Source of the DNA: Dendrocalamus latiflorus
Lineage: Eukaryota; Streptophyta; Magnoliopsida; Poales; Poaceae
Assembly (NCBI GenBank): GCA_017311315.1
Contig: CM029620.1
Coordinates: 1,555,787 to 1,619,786 of the forward strand
Direction of reading: 5' to 3'
DNA length: 64,000 nucleotides
Shown: positions 48,471 through 58,918 of the stretch, piece by piece
Layout of the letters: each line of letters starts with the position of its first letter
Position numbering within the stretch: position 1 is the first letter of the stretch
The notes under the pieces: generated by a model
Told to the model about the DNA's origin: nothing
Databases searched by the model: none
The model's input: the letters and a program-made list of their open reading frames with translations, nothing else
Translations under genes and position numbers: made by a program

Positions 48471-50854
48471 TTTTGAAATATGATACATAAAAATTTCCTG
48501 AGACCTAGCAGTTTTGAACAAAAACATAATGTGTAAGGAAATGCACTTAATAATAGCGATCCAGATTCCATCCACCGTTTCATGGCATCCGCACCATATG
48601 CTAACATTTCAGCGTTATAACTGCTTACATTACCACTAGGACGACACCCAGGACAACTCAAATCAGGGCTTTCCACTGCCCTCCACTTTTTCCATTTCCA
48701 CCCACAAAGTTTTTGAAATAGAACTATATCTGGTTAAGTTCCCATGTCCGCTCTTGACCGTGGGCACGGCTATTCGAATAGTTTTGACTCTGCAGAGTTT
48801 GTACACTTTCACCACAAGAGACAATCCGCTCGTTGCCCCCACATGATTCCTTAGCCACGTGGTTGAGTAGATCATCACAGTGACTTTTCAAAGTATCTAG
48901 CCCCTTATGGGAAACTGCCCACTTACGGTGGGTCCCATCTATGCACGGGATGTAACCACGTCTACTAGCGTAGCCCAGGCTCCACTCCCCGCAATGCTAG
49001 TACGGCTAGTTACTTCACCCTCCACTCGGTGTCCCTTTAGGCCTCCCCTTGCCCTTGCGTATCCACTTCTATCCACTACCAGTGAGATGAGTCCGGGGGT
49101 TTCGATAAATTTACTTAGCCAAGTTGTACTTTACAGACTTGTGGTTGTACGGTTTTACACATGAGGTCATGACAAGATTCAGTCCTTAGTGGTATCTGGG
49201 CGGTTCTACCACTATCCCCCTTTGTGCTTCCACTGCACCATACACACCCTCGAACCATCCGCCCAGATAATTAAGCAATTGTGGTTTTTGGGAGCATAAA
49301 ATATCCATAACCAAATATACCAGTCATTTCCACCATGACTGTCCAAACCACTTTCTCATGATTAAAAATGATAATGATGCTTGGGGCATTTCAGCGCCCC
49401 TGAGTATCTATGCAGTACTAAGCATGGCGTATAATTACAGAGTTATTTTCGAAACATTACTATTATAATTTTGCTAGGGCGACAAGGTTCACATATTCAA
49501 ATATTCCAAAGGAGGTATAATATTAATCAGATAAATAATGGGAATATAACTAGAATCTTAAATTAAACATGTATTTGCATATAAAATAATAGCATGCAAT
49601 TTGATAATTTAAACCAAAATAATTTGCAGAAAATGTAGGTTCAACATGATCAAAGTATTGACTCGCCTTGTGCGGGTTACTGCGGTCTTGAGCTCACTCA
49701 AGCTTCTCATCGTTGGTCTTTATCTTCACCTCGATCTTAATCTCACTCGATCCATTGATTCTTCGGGGCTCCAGTTCCTAACTACGCAATAAGCGACTGA
49801 ATCCAAATAAAAGCAAATAATTCAAGAGATCCAAATAAATCCAAATAAACCCAATTGAACTCGGTTAATTTTTATTATGATTAAGCAGGTGTTTTGAGAT
49901 AAGGTTGATTGGACGCGGAGTATTGATGGAGTCGGAGGGGTTGGAGCGAAGTGATAAATGGCTAGGAAAAATCCATCAGGATGGGTGCCGAAGAAGGTTT
50001 ATAGTGAAGTAATATTCTCGCGAATATTTCTGATTAGAACTTGAGGATGGCTAGGCATAGTCGATTTTTTTAAAATACCATGGATCGACCTTTCATTTAA
50101 TAACTTCTTTCATTATTTTTATATTTATTACGGTCTTCTATACAAATCACGTACCTATAGTTTCGATAGTAACAGCCTAACACCTCAATTTATTTTATGG
50201 TTATTTGTGAAAGTTTCATGACCTTTTAAAGATATAGGAACGACAGTCATACTTTAGATGATTAAATTTTGTATCACTTAATTATATAATGCTTTTTGTT
50301 GTGCAAATAGTTTCTATCATATATTCTACAGGCACATTTCAATATTCATCCATAGTCATTTTATGTGGAATATTAATCCAAATACCAATTCTTATTTCAC
50401 TGCCACTTTTACTAAAGTTACCGTTGCGACTTATTTATTGATGATGGCTAATGGTGGGGTTTATACTTTAGTTCATGTCTTTCTAATTTAAATGCATATT
50501 TCATTTTAAATGGTTACGACATATCGTTTAATTAAGTTTTATGAAGTCGCTTGATTTGTCTTTTAATTAAACCTACCATTAAGATTTATTTTATGGTTGT
50601 ATGTTAAATGTTAAAGCATATATGTATAACTAAGGGTAAACTTTATTAAATTTGGACATATAACTAAATCCCAAATAAATGCTTAAGCTATATTAGTTGC
50701 TCATATAGTAAATAATCAAATATTAAATCTTAGTTAACCTTATTTTATGTCTTTATTAAATTTATTAGCTGCCCTAGATTATCTCCTAACTCTTCCTAAA
50801 TTTTCCTTAATTAAATAGGATTAGAGAAAGTAAAACAAAAAGAGGAGGTAAATA

Positions 50855-50930
50855 TGCGGCCGATAGGGTTAGAACTCGGGACCTGCTACTTGTGCGCCTA
50901 GGTTGGCTCGGCTAACCACTGGGCTATTGC
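50855..50930 (-). other. tRNA-like module in LTR D2
   Basis: Same layout as D1: AGCCCAGTGGTTAGCCGAGC upstream of a degenerate B box AGTTCTAACCC. Confidence 0.55.
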
Positions 50931-52184
50931 CTGTTTGGTGAAGGGAGGGAGGGCACAAATTAAAAGAGGCAAACTATAAAATAGGGGAGCTAGCTAGCCG
51001 AAGCAGGGGAGTGCAACGGCACTGAGTAGATGGCGGCATCGCCGGTGGGGGCATGACCGGAGTGGAGAAGGGGGCCAGCGAAATGGGTTGCTGGGGGTGC
51101 TGGGAAGTCCGGGGAGGTCACGATTGGGCCCTAGTGGCGCCGGTGAAGGGCGGGCGACCATGAGAGGTGGCCGGCGGCAGGGTCAAATAGCACGGCGGCC
51201 ACCGGGGAGGGGGAGGAGGGGACTGAGGGGAGCAGGAGGTGGAGGTGGAGATGTTTACGGGGAACTCACCGAGGCGAATTACAGAGGCAGGGAAGGTCCC
51301 AGGGCAGGCCAGCGACAGGGGTCCACGACGGCGATGGGATGGCGACATGGCCGGGAGACGTGCGGCACAGAGCGGGGCGTGCGAGGCGCAGGGCTGACGT
51401 GGTGCGGCGACGTGCGGTGCGCGAGCATGACGCGCGCGGGACAGGTGCGGCAGCTTGCGGTGATGGCGACGGAAGCAGGTGGCGCAGTGGTATGGGCGCT
51501 GGGGCCGGTCGGGGGTAAGGACAGAGCAAGGAGGAGAGAAAAGAATGGAAGGAGGAAGAATAAGAAAGAGGAGGAGGAGGGCCAAGCGGCAGAGAGAAAA
51601 GGAGGAGGGCAGGCCGGCCCATGCGCAGGGAAAAAAGAGAGGAGAGAGGGAAGGGGCGGGGGCCGTGCGCAAGAGAAAGAGGGGGTAAGGGGAAGAGTAG
51701 AAAAAGGTCAAGGCCATGGTTTTGGATAAAAATAGGGGGGTGAATGATAATTGGGAAATTGAGTTTCTATTTCACATTCAAGATAATTAATTTCAGTTCT
51801 TGCATAAAATTTAGGTTTAAATTTCCAACCAATTAAAATGTTAGTTGTTAATACTCCTTTAGCCATTGCTCCTAAAATTGGATTTCAAATTTTAATGTCC
51901 ATTATTTAATACCTAAGTTTTTAGTTTGGATATTATTTTATTGACATGAATTTGAATCCAGGGTATTGACATTTTGATTTCATGATCTGTAGTGACACTT
52001 TCCGTTTTTATAATTTACAAGATTATTATTTGCATTTGGGAGTATTCTTGATTATTAATTTGTATGGCACAAAACTCAAAAAGATTTCAATTAAATACCC
52101 AAAAGAAATTTGAGTGCTAGCAAAATGCAAGAAAAATTTTAAAAACTCCACATTTTTTAGCACTTGAAATTTCAGGATGTTACA

Positions 52185-53500
52185 AAGGAGTAACAAGACT
52201 AGAACTTTCAAGTAAATTCATTCCCATGAATGCTTAAGTCAAGAGGAATGATTACAAAGAGTTCATCTCAATTCTTACTACATGCTTGAGATGGATACTG
52301 ATAGGAACGGGATCCCGATCTTCCAACTGGTTCTGGATATGTTCGATTTGGTGGAGGCGCGACACAAATCGATTCGGCTTCCGAACAACACGTTCCGAAC
52401 CCCGCAATCGCAGCACCACGTCTCCTCAGGTTATCAACCGTGCGCAGCCCGGTTGACCTTGCCAAGAAGGCTAATCCTCGGCTGCGAATCGAAGAACACA
52501 AGCAAGAACAAGGAAGAACACAACTGAATTGCAGATGTATTGATTTAGCACTCGAAAGTTGGGGTCTCACAAACCGATGAACAGCGAAACTGTTCAAAGA
52601 CAGAATAATCTAAGCAAAACCCAAACCCTAATGGTGGGGGTGGTGGCTGGATATAGAGGAGTGAGGGGCGTGCAAAACCCCTGGACGCGCCCTAATGGGC
52701 TCCAACACGATACAAAGCCGAACGGCCCAAAAGACGGTGGCGCAACACCTTGACAGATTCTAAACGCCCACATATTTCGACGATTCCTGTTGACTCAGAA
52801 GGAATTTTGACATGGGACTAGAGCCATTGGAAAGTTCGCCTTCTCAGCTTTCCATCCATATGTAGAACGTCCAAAACGGAGCCCAGATGCAATATGGGCA
52901 TCCGTTTTAGTGCGGCCTGGTCCTGGACTCCGAATTGGATTCGATGTCGGCTTGACTTGGGCCTCCAACATGATTCGACCGCCTTTGCTGGACTTGTGCA
53001 CCTTGTAGCCCTTCTCCAAGTACTTCTAGGTCCCTCCATGGTTCCTAATCATAATTAATTCATTAGGTAGCAATCGATTCTCAAATGAACAAAAAGAAGT
53101 ACTTAGGAACGAGCTCACCTGTAAATTCAATTGTCGGGCGCGAGCTCTAGTGATTGGTCCTTGAATGTCAAGTGGAGGAGTGTTGTGTGTATCCGAAGAA
53201 GTGATGTCCTCATTAGATACTCACGTACACACACAGGGGCTCACTCCTAACACTCTACTGCTGCTTACTTACATGAATGAGCTGCCCCACTACTGCCTCC
53301 CTCTCCTCCTTTTTGAAGGCAAAGGCTCACTCCAAATAAGCAAATCAAGAAGTGTCATACAACAACCACTCCCTCACCTCACACACCATATGAGGCAAAA
53401 AGTCAACAACCAGATTTTGGAGGGAAATCCACCCACTCCACTCATTTGCTTGAGTCAATTTACCAAATTGCCCTCAAGCACCTTCCCGAAAGCTTCCGCA
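52185..53500. repeat. unclassified LTR-like fragment
   Basis: Follows the end of LTR D2 with no target duplication match. On the minus strand about 52300-52560 looks like the transcribed part of an unidentified grass LTR (long GC-balanced stretch with no frame). The rest, up to about 53500, has no recognisable gene, domain or terminal signal. A copia or gypsy LTR fragment is the likeliest identity; confidence is low. Confidence 0.3.
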
Positions 53501-53508
53501 TCCGGTAC

Positions 53509-53935
53509 CATGACCGTCTGGACCTTGACTCCTCCCTGAGTCTAGTCCTGGTCCGCTCCGCTGCACACGACCGCACCCGGCATCCTGACCGTCTGGACCT
53601 CAGCTCCTCCTTGGGCCTAGTCCCGATCCTCTCGCTGCTGCCCGTCATGTCCACCCGACACTGACCGAGACCTCCGACTCCACCTGAGTCTAGTCTGGTC
53701 TGTTCCGTCACGCACGACCGCAACCGACCTTGAACCGTCTGGACCTCCGACTCCTCCCTGAGCCTAGTCCCGGTTCTCTCGTTGTCGCCGTCGTGTCCGT
53801 CACCGGTAGCTCCAGTTCCGATTCCTTGTCTCCCAACTCACAACCACCTCACCAGCCTCGATCATCTTCGGCATCACCGACCGTCTGGACCTCAACACCT
53901 CCTGTGCCTAGTGCCGGTCCTCCTCGCCTCAGCAT
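53509..53935 (+). repeat. degenerate repeat block, unit around ACCGTCTGGACCT
   Basis: ACCGTCTGGACCT recurs at about 53512, 53590, 53735 and 53879, each followed by a CTCCTCC(C/T)TGAG/GCCTAGT-like stretch and CCGGTCCTCTCG-like sequence. Spacing is irregular (about 78, 145, 144 bp), consistent with decayed tandem units of about 72 bp. Confidence 0.7.
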
Positions 53936-53949
53936 GACCTAGCTCCAAA

Positions 53950-54017
53950 GTCCTGCAGTCACATAGACAAGCAAACCGTCACATAGCAACGCACTGTCAC
54001 ATAGCTCCGAAGTCCTG
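53950..54017. repeat. short CACATAG repeats at copia copy 2 boundary
   Basis: GTCACATAG appears three times just before the truncated LTR that itself starts with GCTATGTGATGTG, the partial reverse complement of that motif. Confidence 0.6.
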
Positions 54018-54176
54018 CTATGTGATGTGTTTCTTGTCTGTGATGGCTGCAGGATGTCGAGGCGGAGTCGTGGCGAGGCACGGAGGACCGGACTAGGCGC
54101 AGGTGGAGCCGAGGTCAGAATGCTCGAGGTGTGCTAAAGACGGCGAGTGCTCGAGGTAGCTGCGAGGCTTGGAAGG
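54018..54176 (+). mobile_element. truncated 5' LTR of copia copy 2
   Basis: Matches the 3' LTR at about 57295-57455 almost base for base (CTATGTGATGTGTTTCTTG onward), truncated on both sides. Its right end passes directly into RT sequence; CAAG is shared at the join. Confidence 0.9.
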
Positions 54177-55379
54177 CAAGAGTGCCTTCTCAATGGGTTT
54201 ATTGAGGAAGAGGTCTATATGAGACAGCCTCCAGGTTTCGAGAACCCCAAATACCCAAACCATGTCTACAAGCTTTGTAAAGCCCTGTATGGACTTAAGC
54301 TGGCCCCTAGAGCTTGGTATGAGAGGCTTAAGTCCTATTTGTTGAGTCATGGTTTTGAGATGGGTAAGGTGAATAAGACCTTGTTCATTCGCCGGCATGG
54401 CACTGACCTACTGCTCGTCCAGATTTATGTGGATGACATCATCTTTGGCGGCTCTTCTCATACTCTTGTTTCACAATTCTCGGATGTCATGAGCACCGAG
54501 TTTGAGATGAGTATGATGGGTGAGTTGACCTTCTTCCTTGGCTTCCAGATCAAGCAGACTCGGGAGGGTACCTTCTTGCATCAGAGCAAGTATACTCGTG
54601 ACCTCCTGAGACGCTTTGACATGAGTGATGGTAAGCCCATGTCAACTCCCATGGCGTCCACAGCTTCTCTTGACCCAGATGAGGACGGCGAGCCAGTTGA
54701 TCAGAAGGAGTATCGTAGTATTATTGGCTCCCTCTTGTACCTCACTGCCTCGAGACCAGACATACACTTCTCCGTGTGTCTGTGCGCTTGCTTTCAGGCT
54801 TCTCCTCATGTATCTCACAGCTAGGCGGTGAAACGCATCCTTCGGTACCTTCGAGCTACCATTGGCTATGGTATCTGGTACTCTTCCTCGTCTTGTCTTT
54901 CCTTGAGAGCCTACTCGGATGCAGACTTTGCTGGCTATAGGATAGATAGGAAGAGCACTTCTGGCACTTGCCAATCCATTGGCACTTCTCTTGTTTCCTG
55001 ATCTTCGAGGAAGCAGTCCGGTGTTGCACAGTCCACGGTAGAGGCCGAGTATGTTGCTACCGCTAGTTGCTGCAGCCAGGTGCTTTGGATGGTCTCGACC
55101 CTACGAGACTTTGGGTTAGTCATAGACAGTGTTCCACTCTTTTGTGATAACACTTCTGCCATTAACATTGCTAAGAACCCAGTGCAGCACTCTCGGACCA
55201 AGCACATTAATATCAGATATCACTTCCTTCGAGACCATGTGGAGAAGGGTGACATAGTGCTCCAGTTTGTGGAGAGTGACCACCAGTTGGCTGATATCTT
55301 TACAAAGCCCTTGGATAGATCTAGGTTTTTAGCTCTGTGGGGAGAGCTTGGGGTGGTCTGTCCTTATGGACTATTGTGA
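54175..55379 (+). pseudogene. copia RT C-terminal part and RNase H, copy 2
   Basis: One continuous frame ends at 55379, broken by two in-frame stops: TAG at 54822-54824 (expected Gln codon) and TGA at 54999-55001 (expected Trp codon). Recognisable parts: L-N-G-F-I-E-E-E-V-Y, C-K-A-L-Y-G-L-K, the intact catalytic Y-V-D-D-I-I-F-G near 54427-54450, M-M-G-E-L-T-F-F-L-G, I-G-S-L-L-Y-L-T-A-S-R-P-D-I, then RNase H with Y-S-D-A-D-F-A-G, K-S-T-S-G, S-T-V-E-A-E-Y and the end motif L-A-D-I-F-T-K-P-L. Gag, protease, integrase and the RT start were lost in a deletion joining the 5' LTR to RT. It is the same family as copy 1, much less decayed; both stops are single C-to-T type changes. Confidence 0.93.
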
Positions 55380-57071
55380 GGGGGAGTTTTGCGTTTTATG
55401 TTTTATCCTGTTTATCTGCTGCATTGCATATAGGTGCATTTGGGATAGTCCTTCTAGCATAGGTTAGAGTGGTTCTCTTGCCTAATTGTTTAGACTTCTT
55501 CCTCTCATCTTGTGATTCTAGGATGCTGCTTATTAGCTGTTTCTCTTCTCACTAGGTTGAGCTCACTCACTTCTTATAGGTTCCAGCGAGGGTGGGCCAC
55601 CATCGGGTAGACGAGGTACGTGTTTGCTTCTTAGTGTGTTAGATGATCAGCTGATAGTCCTAGAGTCATATGGGGTAGATGAGAGTCAGTCTGAGCTATA
55701 GTATCCTCTATATCTTATCTATGCTTTAAGGACTGCCTTTTCTGATTCTCTTGCCAGCTTCTCATTTTTATTGCTTTGGTTCAGGGGGAGTTCATTTGGG
55801 AGCTTCTAGATCTTAATATTGTCATAATTCTACTTGAACTAAAGTTGCATCTCATGTTGAGGGGGAGCTGGATTTTCTTGCATTTTAGCATTTTACTATG
55901 TAATATAACTACATGGAGCCTTATTATTATCCTGTTATGACATGTTTACAATAAATTACAAATTGCCATGATCTGAGCTTACTTGCTAGATATATATCAT
56001 GATTTTATATGTGTAGTTTAGTCTTTGCCATGATAGGTTGATTAAAATGCTCAACTTGAACTAATTTATGTCATGTTAGCTCTTGAGACTAGTTTCTCTT
56101 TAGTTATCCTTTTATGATTCATGCCATGTCAAATAGGCTGAGTTGAGTCTTGAATCTATATTGAGCTGTAGATTGAGCTATGTTAGTTCCTTGATGAAGC
56201 ATGAGTTAGTACAAGTCTTATGTTCATGAAAATGCAAAAAGATCTCTTTTGTGCGAAAAAACAGATCTCACCAATTCTTTGTCATGAGACGGCCTGCCAT
56301 TGCACTAGGCATGAACTCAGGGGGAGTTTTGGTTGACCAAGATCATCTTCTTAAGCTTCTCGCTTGGAGTGGTCGCATAAGGCTTGAGATCTAGCACATG
56401 ACTAAACAAAAATCTGGTTGGAAACAATTATAAAATTTCTAAAGAAAAACATGTCAATTGTGCTTAATTTGCTAAAATTACAAGACGTACAAGTACATGA
56501 ACAAATGTCTCATTCTTGAACTTGTAGCACTCTAATTTGACTCAATACTAGCTTTTTGGTTCCACTTAGCTTATTGACATGGCCTGCATCATCTTTGGAT
56601 ACCTCTAGCTAGACTATAATCATGGTTGACTTGACATGATAAGGAATTCGACTAAAATTCAGATTGTGACTTATTTGGCTTATTTTGATTATACATGTTT
56701 TGTCATGATCTTGATAGCATACTTATGTGTTATGGCTTGGTGTAATACTTCACGGTCATTTTGGATAGTCTTCATGGCTCTAAATGCTTAGATTGAATAA
56801 TTTTAGCCATTCCATCAATTCTCATGTTTGATTCTCTTCCTTGCGCCTTGAAGATTTTATTGCCAAAAGGGGGAAAATGGTGGAGAAAAAGCCGTTTTCA
56901 AGGCAATCTTGGAGCTTTTGAGGAAAACTTGCTCTTTCTGTTGTTGCTCCTTTGTCGACATGGTCATGAGCTTCTTTGTTTCTTCTTTAGACCATGTTTG
57001 ACTTTCTTTCATTTCCAAACTCAACTTTACGTTTTTTCTGGGTTTGTCAATTTACTCATCAAAGGGGAGAT
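55380..57071 (+). mobile_element. post-pol 3' region of copia copy 2
   Basis: About 1.7 kb without a convincing ORF, carrying repeated GGGGGAG tracts (near 55381, 55783, 55858, 56321, 56868) and ending in AAAGGGGAGAT at 57061-57071, the likely polypurine tract. Multiple PPT-like tracts in a long 3' region are typical of SIRE/Maximus copia elements (family knowledge). No env-like protein is visible. Inverted similarity to 58919-64000. Confidence 0.8.
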
Positions 57072-58855
57072 TGAGAGACCATGTGGATGTGACCCCATGC
57101 TTGTGATGAGTAATTGACAAGTATTTTGGAAAGTTTGAGTTTGGTTTGTGCGTTTAGTGCCATGATGGCTTTTGGCTCAGTCAGGTTTGGTTAGTCGGAC
57201 TTGAGGCGTATTCTTCTTCCCGTTTGAGCTTTTGGGACATTTTATGCTTGAGTACGTTTTATTGATGCTAATCATGATTACATGCTTCGAGCGGTGCTAT
57301 GTGATGTGTTTCTTGTCTGTGATGGCTGCAGGACATCGAGGCGGAGTCGTGGCGAGGCACGGAGGACCGGACTAGGCGCAGGTGGTGCCGAGGTCAGAAT
57401 GGTCGAGGTGTGCTGAAGACGGCGAGTGCTCGAGGTAGCTGCGAGGCTTGCAAGGCAAGGAATGAGGAAGCTTCCCGGAAGGTGCAGGAGGGGCGTTTTG
57501 GTGAATACGCAAAGCTGCACTAAAGGAAGTGGGTTGTCGTTAAAGCACTAGAGTTAGTGGGTAAAGCTCTAAAGCTTAATGGGCAAAGTGATTTGTGAAC
57601 CCATTACGCAAGGCTATAAATAGGGAGAGTGTCTCCTGCATGGATATATCTTGGATGAGGGGTTGATGGCTTTAGACTCTTTTTCTTTAGTTGTTGGGAG
57701 TAGTTGAGAGAGTGCAGAGAGTTTGCTCTTGTTTCTCCTGTGTGTGTTCTTGTGTTCTTGAGCATTTGAGGGGGAATCAATGAGTTGATACTCCATGTAA
57801 TCATTCCTCTGTATTCAATCGTGGTATGGGGACTCCTCTGTAATCCTTGGTTGATTGGGAATGAAATCTCTGAAGTTTATCTCTCGTGCTTGCCTGTTTT
57901 CTCTTCGTGCTCTTCTCTATGTGATTTTAGAGTTTTTGTGTTTTGGGTCTATTTCTTGCTGAGGAGTAGCAAAATGGATTGTTCTATGATGGGATGGTTT
58001 CCTAGACCCTTTGGTCAGCTAGTTCCAAGGGCAAATCGATTGAATCGGAAGAATCAACTTTCTTTTCTTCCTATGCCCTGTTCTTTCTCTGTTTATTCTT
58101 CTAGGGTTTGATGTGATTTTTGTTTTTCCTCAAGAGAATGTGCCCAGGCTTGAGTCTCTGAGTCCTAAGGTTATTTCTCAGCTAATCTATTGGTTTCATG
58201 GTCAAAGATTAGGTGGGAATTTGATTTTTGGTGTAGCTCACTTTACTTCTTCAGTTTGTGGCACAAAACTGAAATTCTTGAGTTTCTATTTGATTCCCTT
58301 GTTATTTGAGGTCTCTATGATGTTTAGAATAGGTGTATGCTCTTTTGGCTTGGAAAAATCAGCTGCAATTCTTTAATTTTGGCAAAACTCAGCTTCTTCA
58401 GTTTTTTTGCGCAGTTTTTCAGTCTGCTGGACTGGTCTTCGGAGGGGCCGGTCAGACTGGGCTTTATATAGCGGTCAGACCGGATGTTGTACCCCGGTCA
58501 GACCGACAGCATTGGTGCGGTCTGACCGGTGTACGCCGAGCGGTCTGATCGGCCTTTTATGTGCGGTTTGACAGGGGCTTTACAAGCGGTCTGACCGGCC
58601 ATTGTTCAAAAGTCAGACTGGCCTCTGGCTTATGTCTTTGGAAGATATGGTTTTCATTGCTTCTTATTTCTTTTTGGTTTTAGACTCATGCACTACTTCC
58701 TTCTCTGATATTTTAAGTTCTCATTGTGCTTGAGCGGATTTTCTTCATAGATCTCATATCTATCGAAGGGGAGAGTTCAAACTTGGATACTTGTGGGGGT
58801 TATTTTCAAGAAGCAACATTCACCCCCCCCCTCTGTTGCCGATTTCGATCCAACA
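57072..58855 (+). mobile_element. 3' LTR of copia copy 2
   Basis: 1784 bp, starting TGAGAGACC right after the PPT and ending CCAACA after a C-rich run. About 57295-57455 repeats the 5' LTR fragment. A short AT-rich U3 is followed by a GC-balanced leader. It contains the palindrome array at 58448-58621. No flanking duplication can be checked because the left end of the element is lost. Confidence 0.85.
58448..58621. repeat. array of eight 12-13 bp palindromes with about 23 bp period
   Basis: CCGGTCAGACCGG-type motifs start at 58448, 58472, 58494, 58518, 58541, 58564, 58587 and 58611 (steps 24, 22, 24, 23, 23, 23, 24). The first three and the last read TCAGACC/TCAGACT; the others read TCTGACC or variants. 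Each is an odd palindrome around a central A or T. Confidence 0.9.
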
Positions 58856-58918
58856 AACTCACTAACACAATCGTCAATTACTCATCACAAACATGGGAAA
58901 CCTCCACATGGTCTCTCA
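58856..58918 (-). mobile_element. 63 bp remnant of a minus-strand copia LTR
   Basis: Minus strand starts TGAGAGACCATGTGG, the same LTR start as at 57072, and is cut off by the plus-strand LTR at 58855. Two elements of one family therefore meet tail to tail. Confidence 0.85.

Larger units (their letters stand above)
47080..52184 (-). mobile_element. LTR D2, 5' LTR of element D, 5.1 kb
   Basis: Runs on the minus strand from TGTAACATCC (52184) to TCCCTACA (47080). It contains the hairpin (47433-47452), a captured internal segment (about 47541-48470), the palindrome cluster (about 48755-48800), the tRNA-like module (50855-50930) and a GC-rich block (about 51000-51710). Relative to D1 it lacks about 0.3 kb near 51325 that holds the TATA box, so the promoter of this 5' LTR appears disabled. 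Confidence 0.9.

Noticed and set aside
4633..50930. Calling the tRNA-like modules functional tRNA genes
   Set aside because: Acceptor stems are not clearly paired, B boxes are degenerate in several, and they lie inside transposon LTRs.
55380..57117. An env-like ORF behind pol in copia copy 2, as reported for some SIRE/Maximus elements
   Set aside because: The longest frame (56824-57117) has 97 codons, with no signal peptide plus transmembrane pattern that I would trust.
58448..58621. CRISPR-like array of short repeats with regular spacers
   Set aside because: Repeats are 12-13 bp palindromes with about 11 bp between them, in a plant copia LTR; there are no cas genes and the context is eukaryotic.
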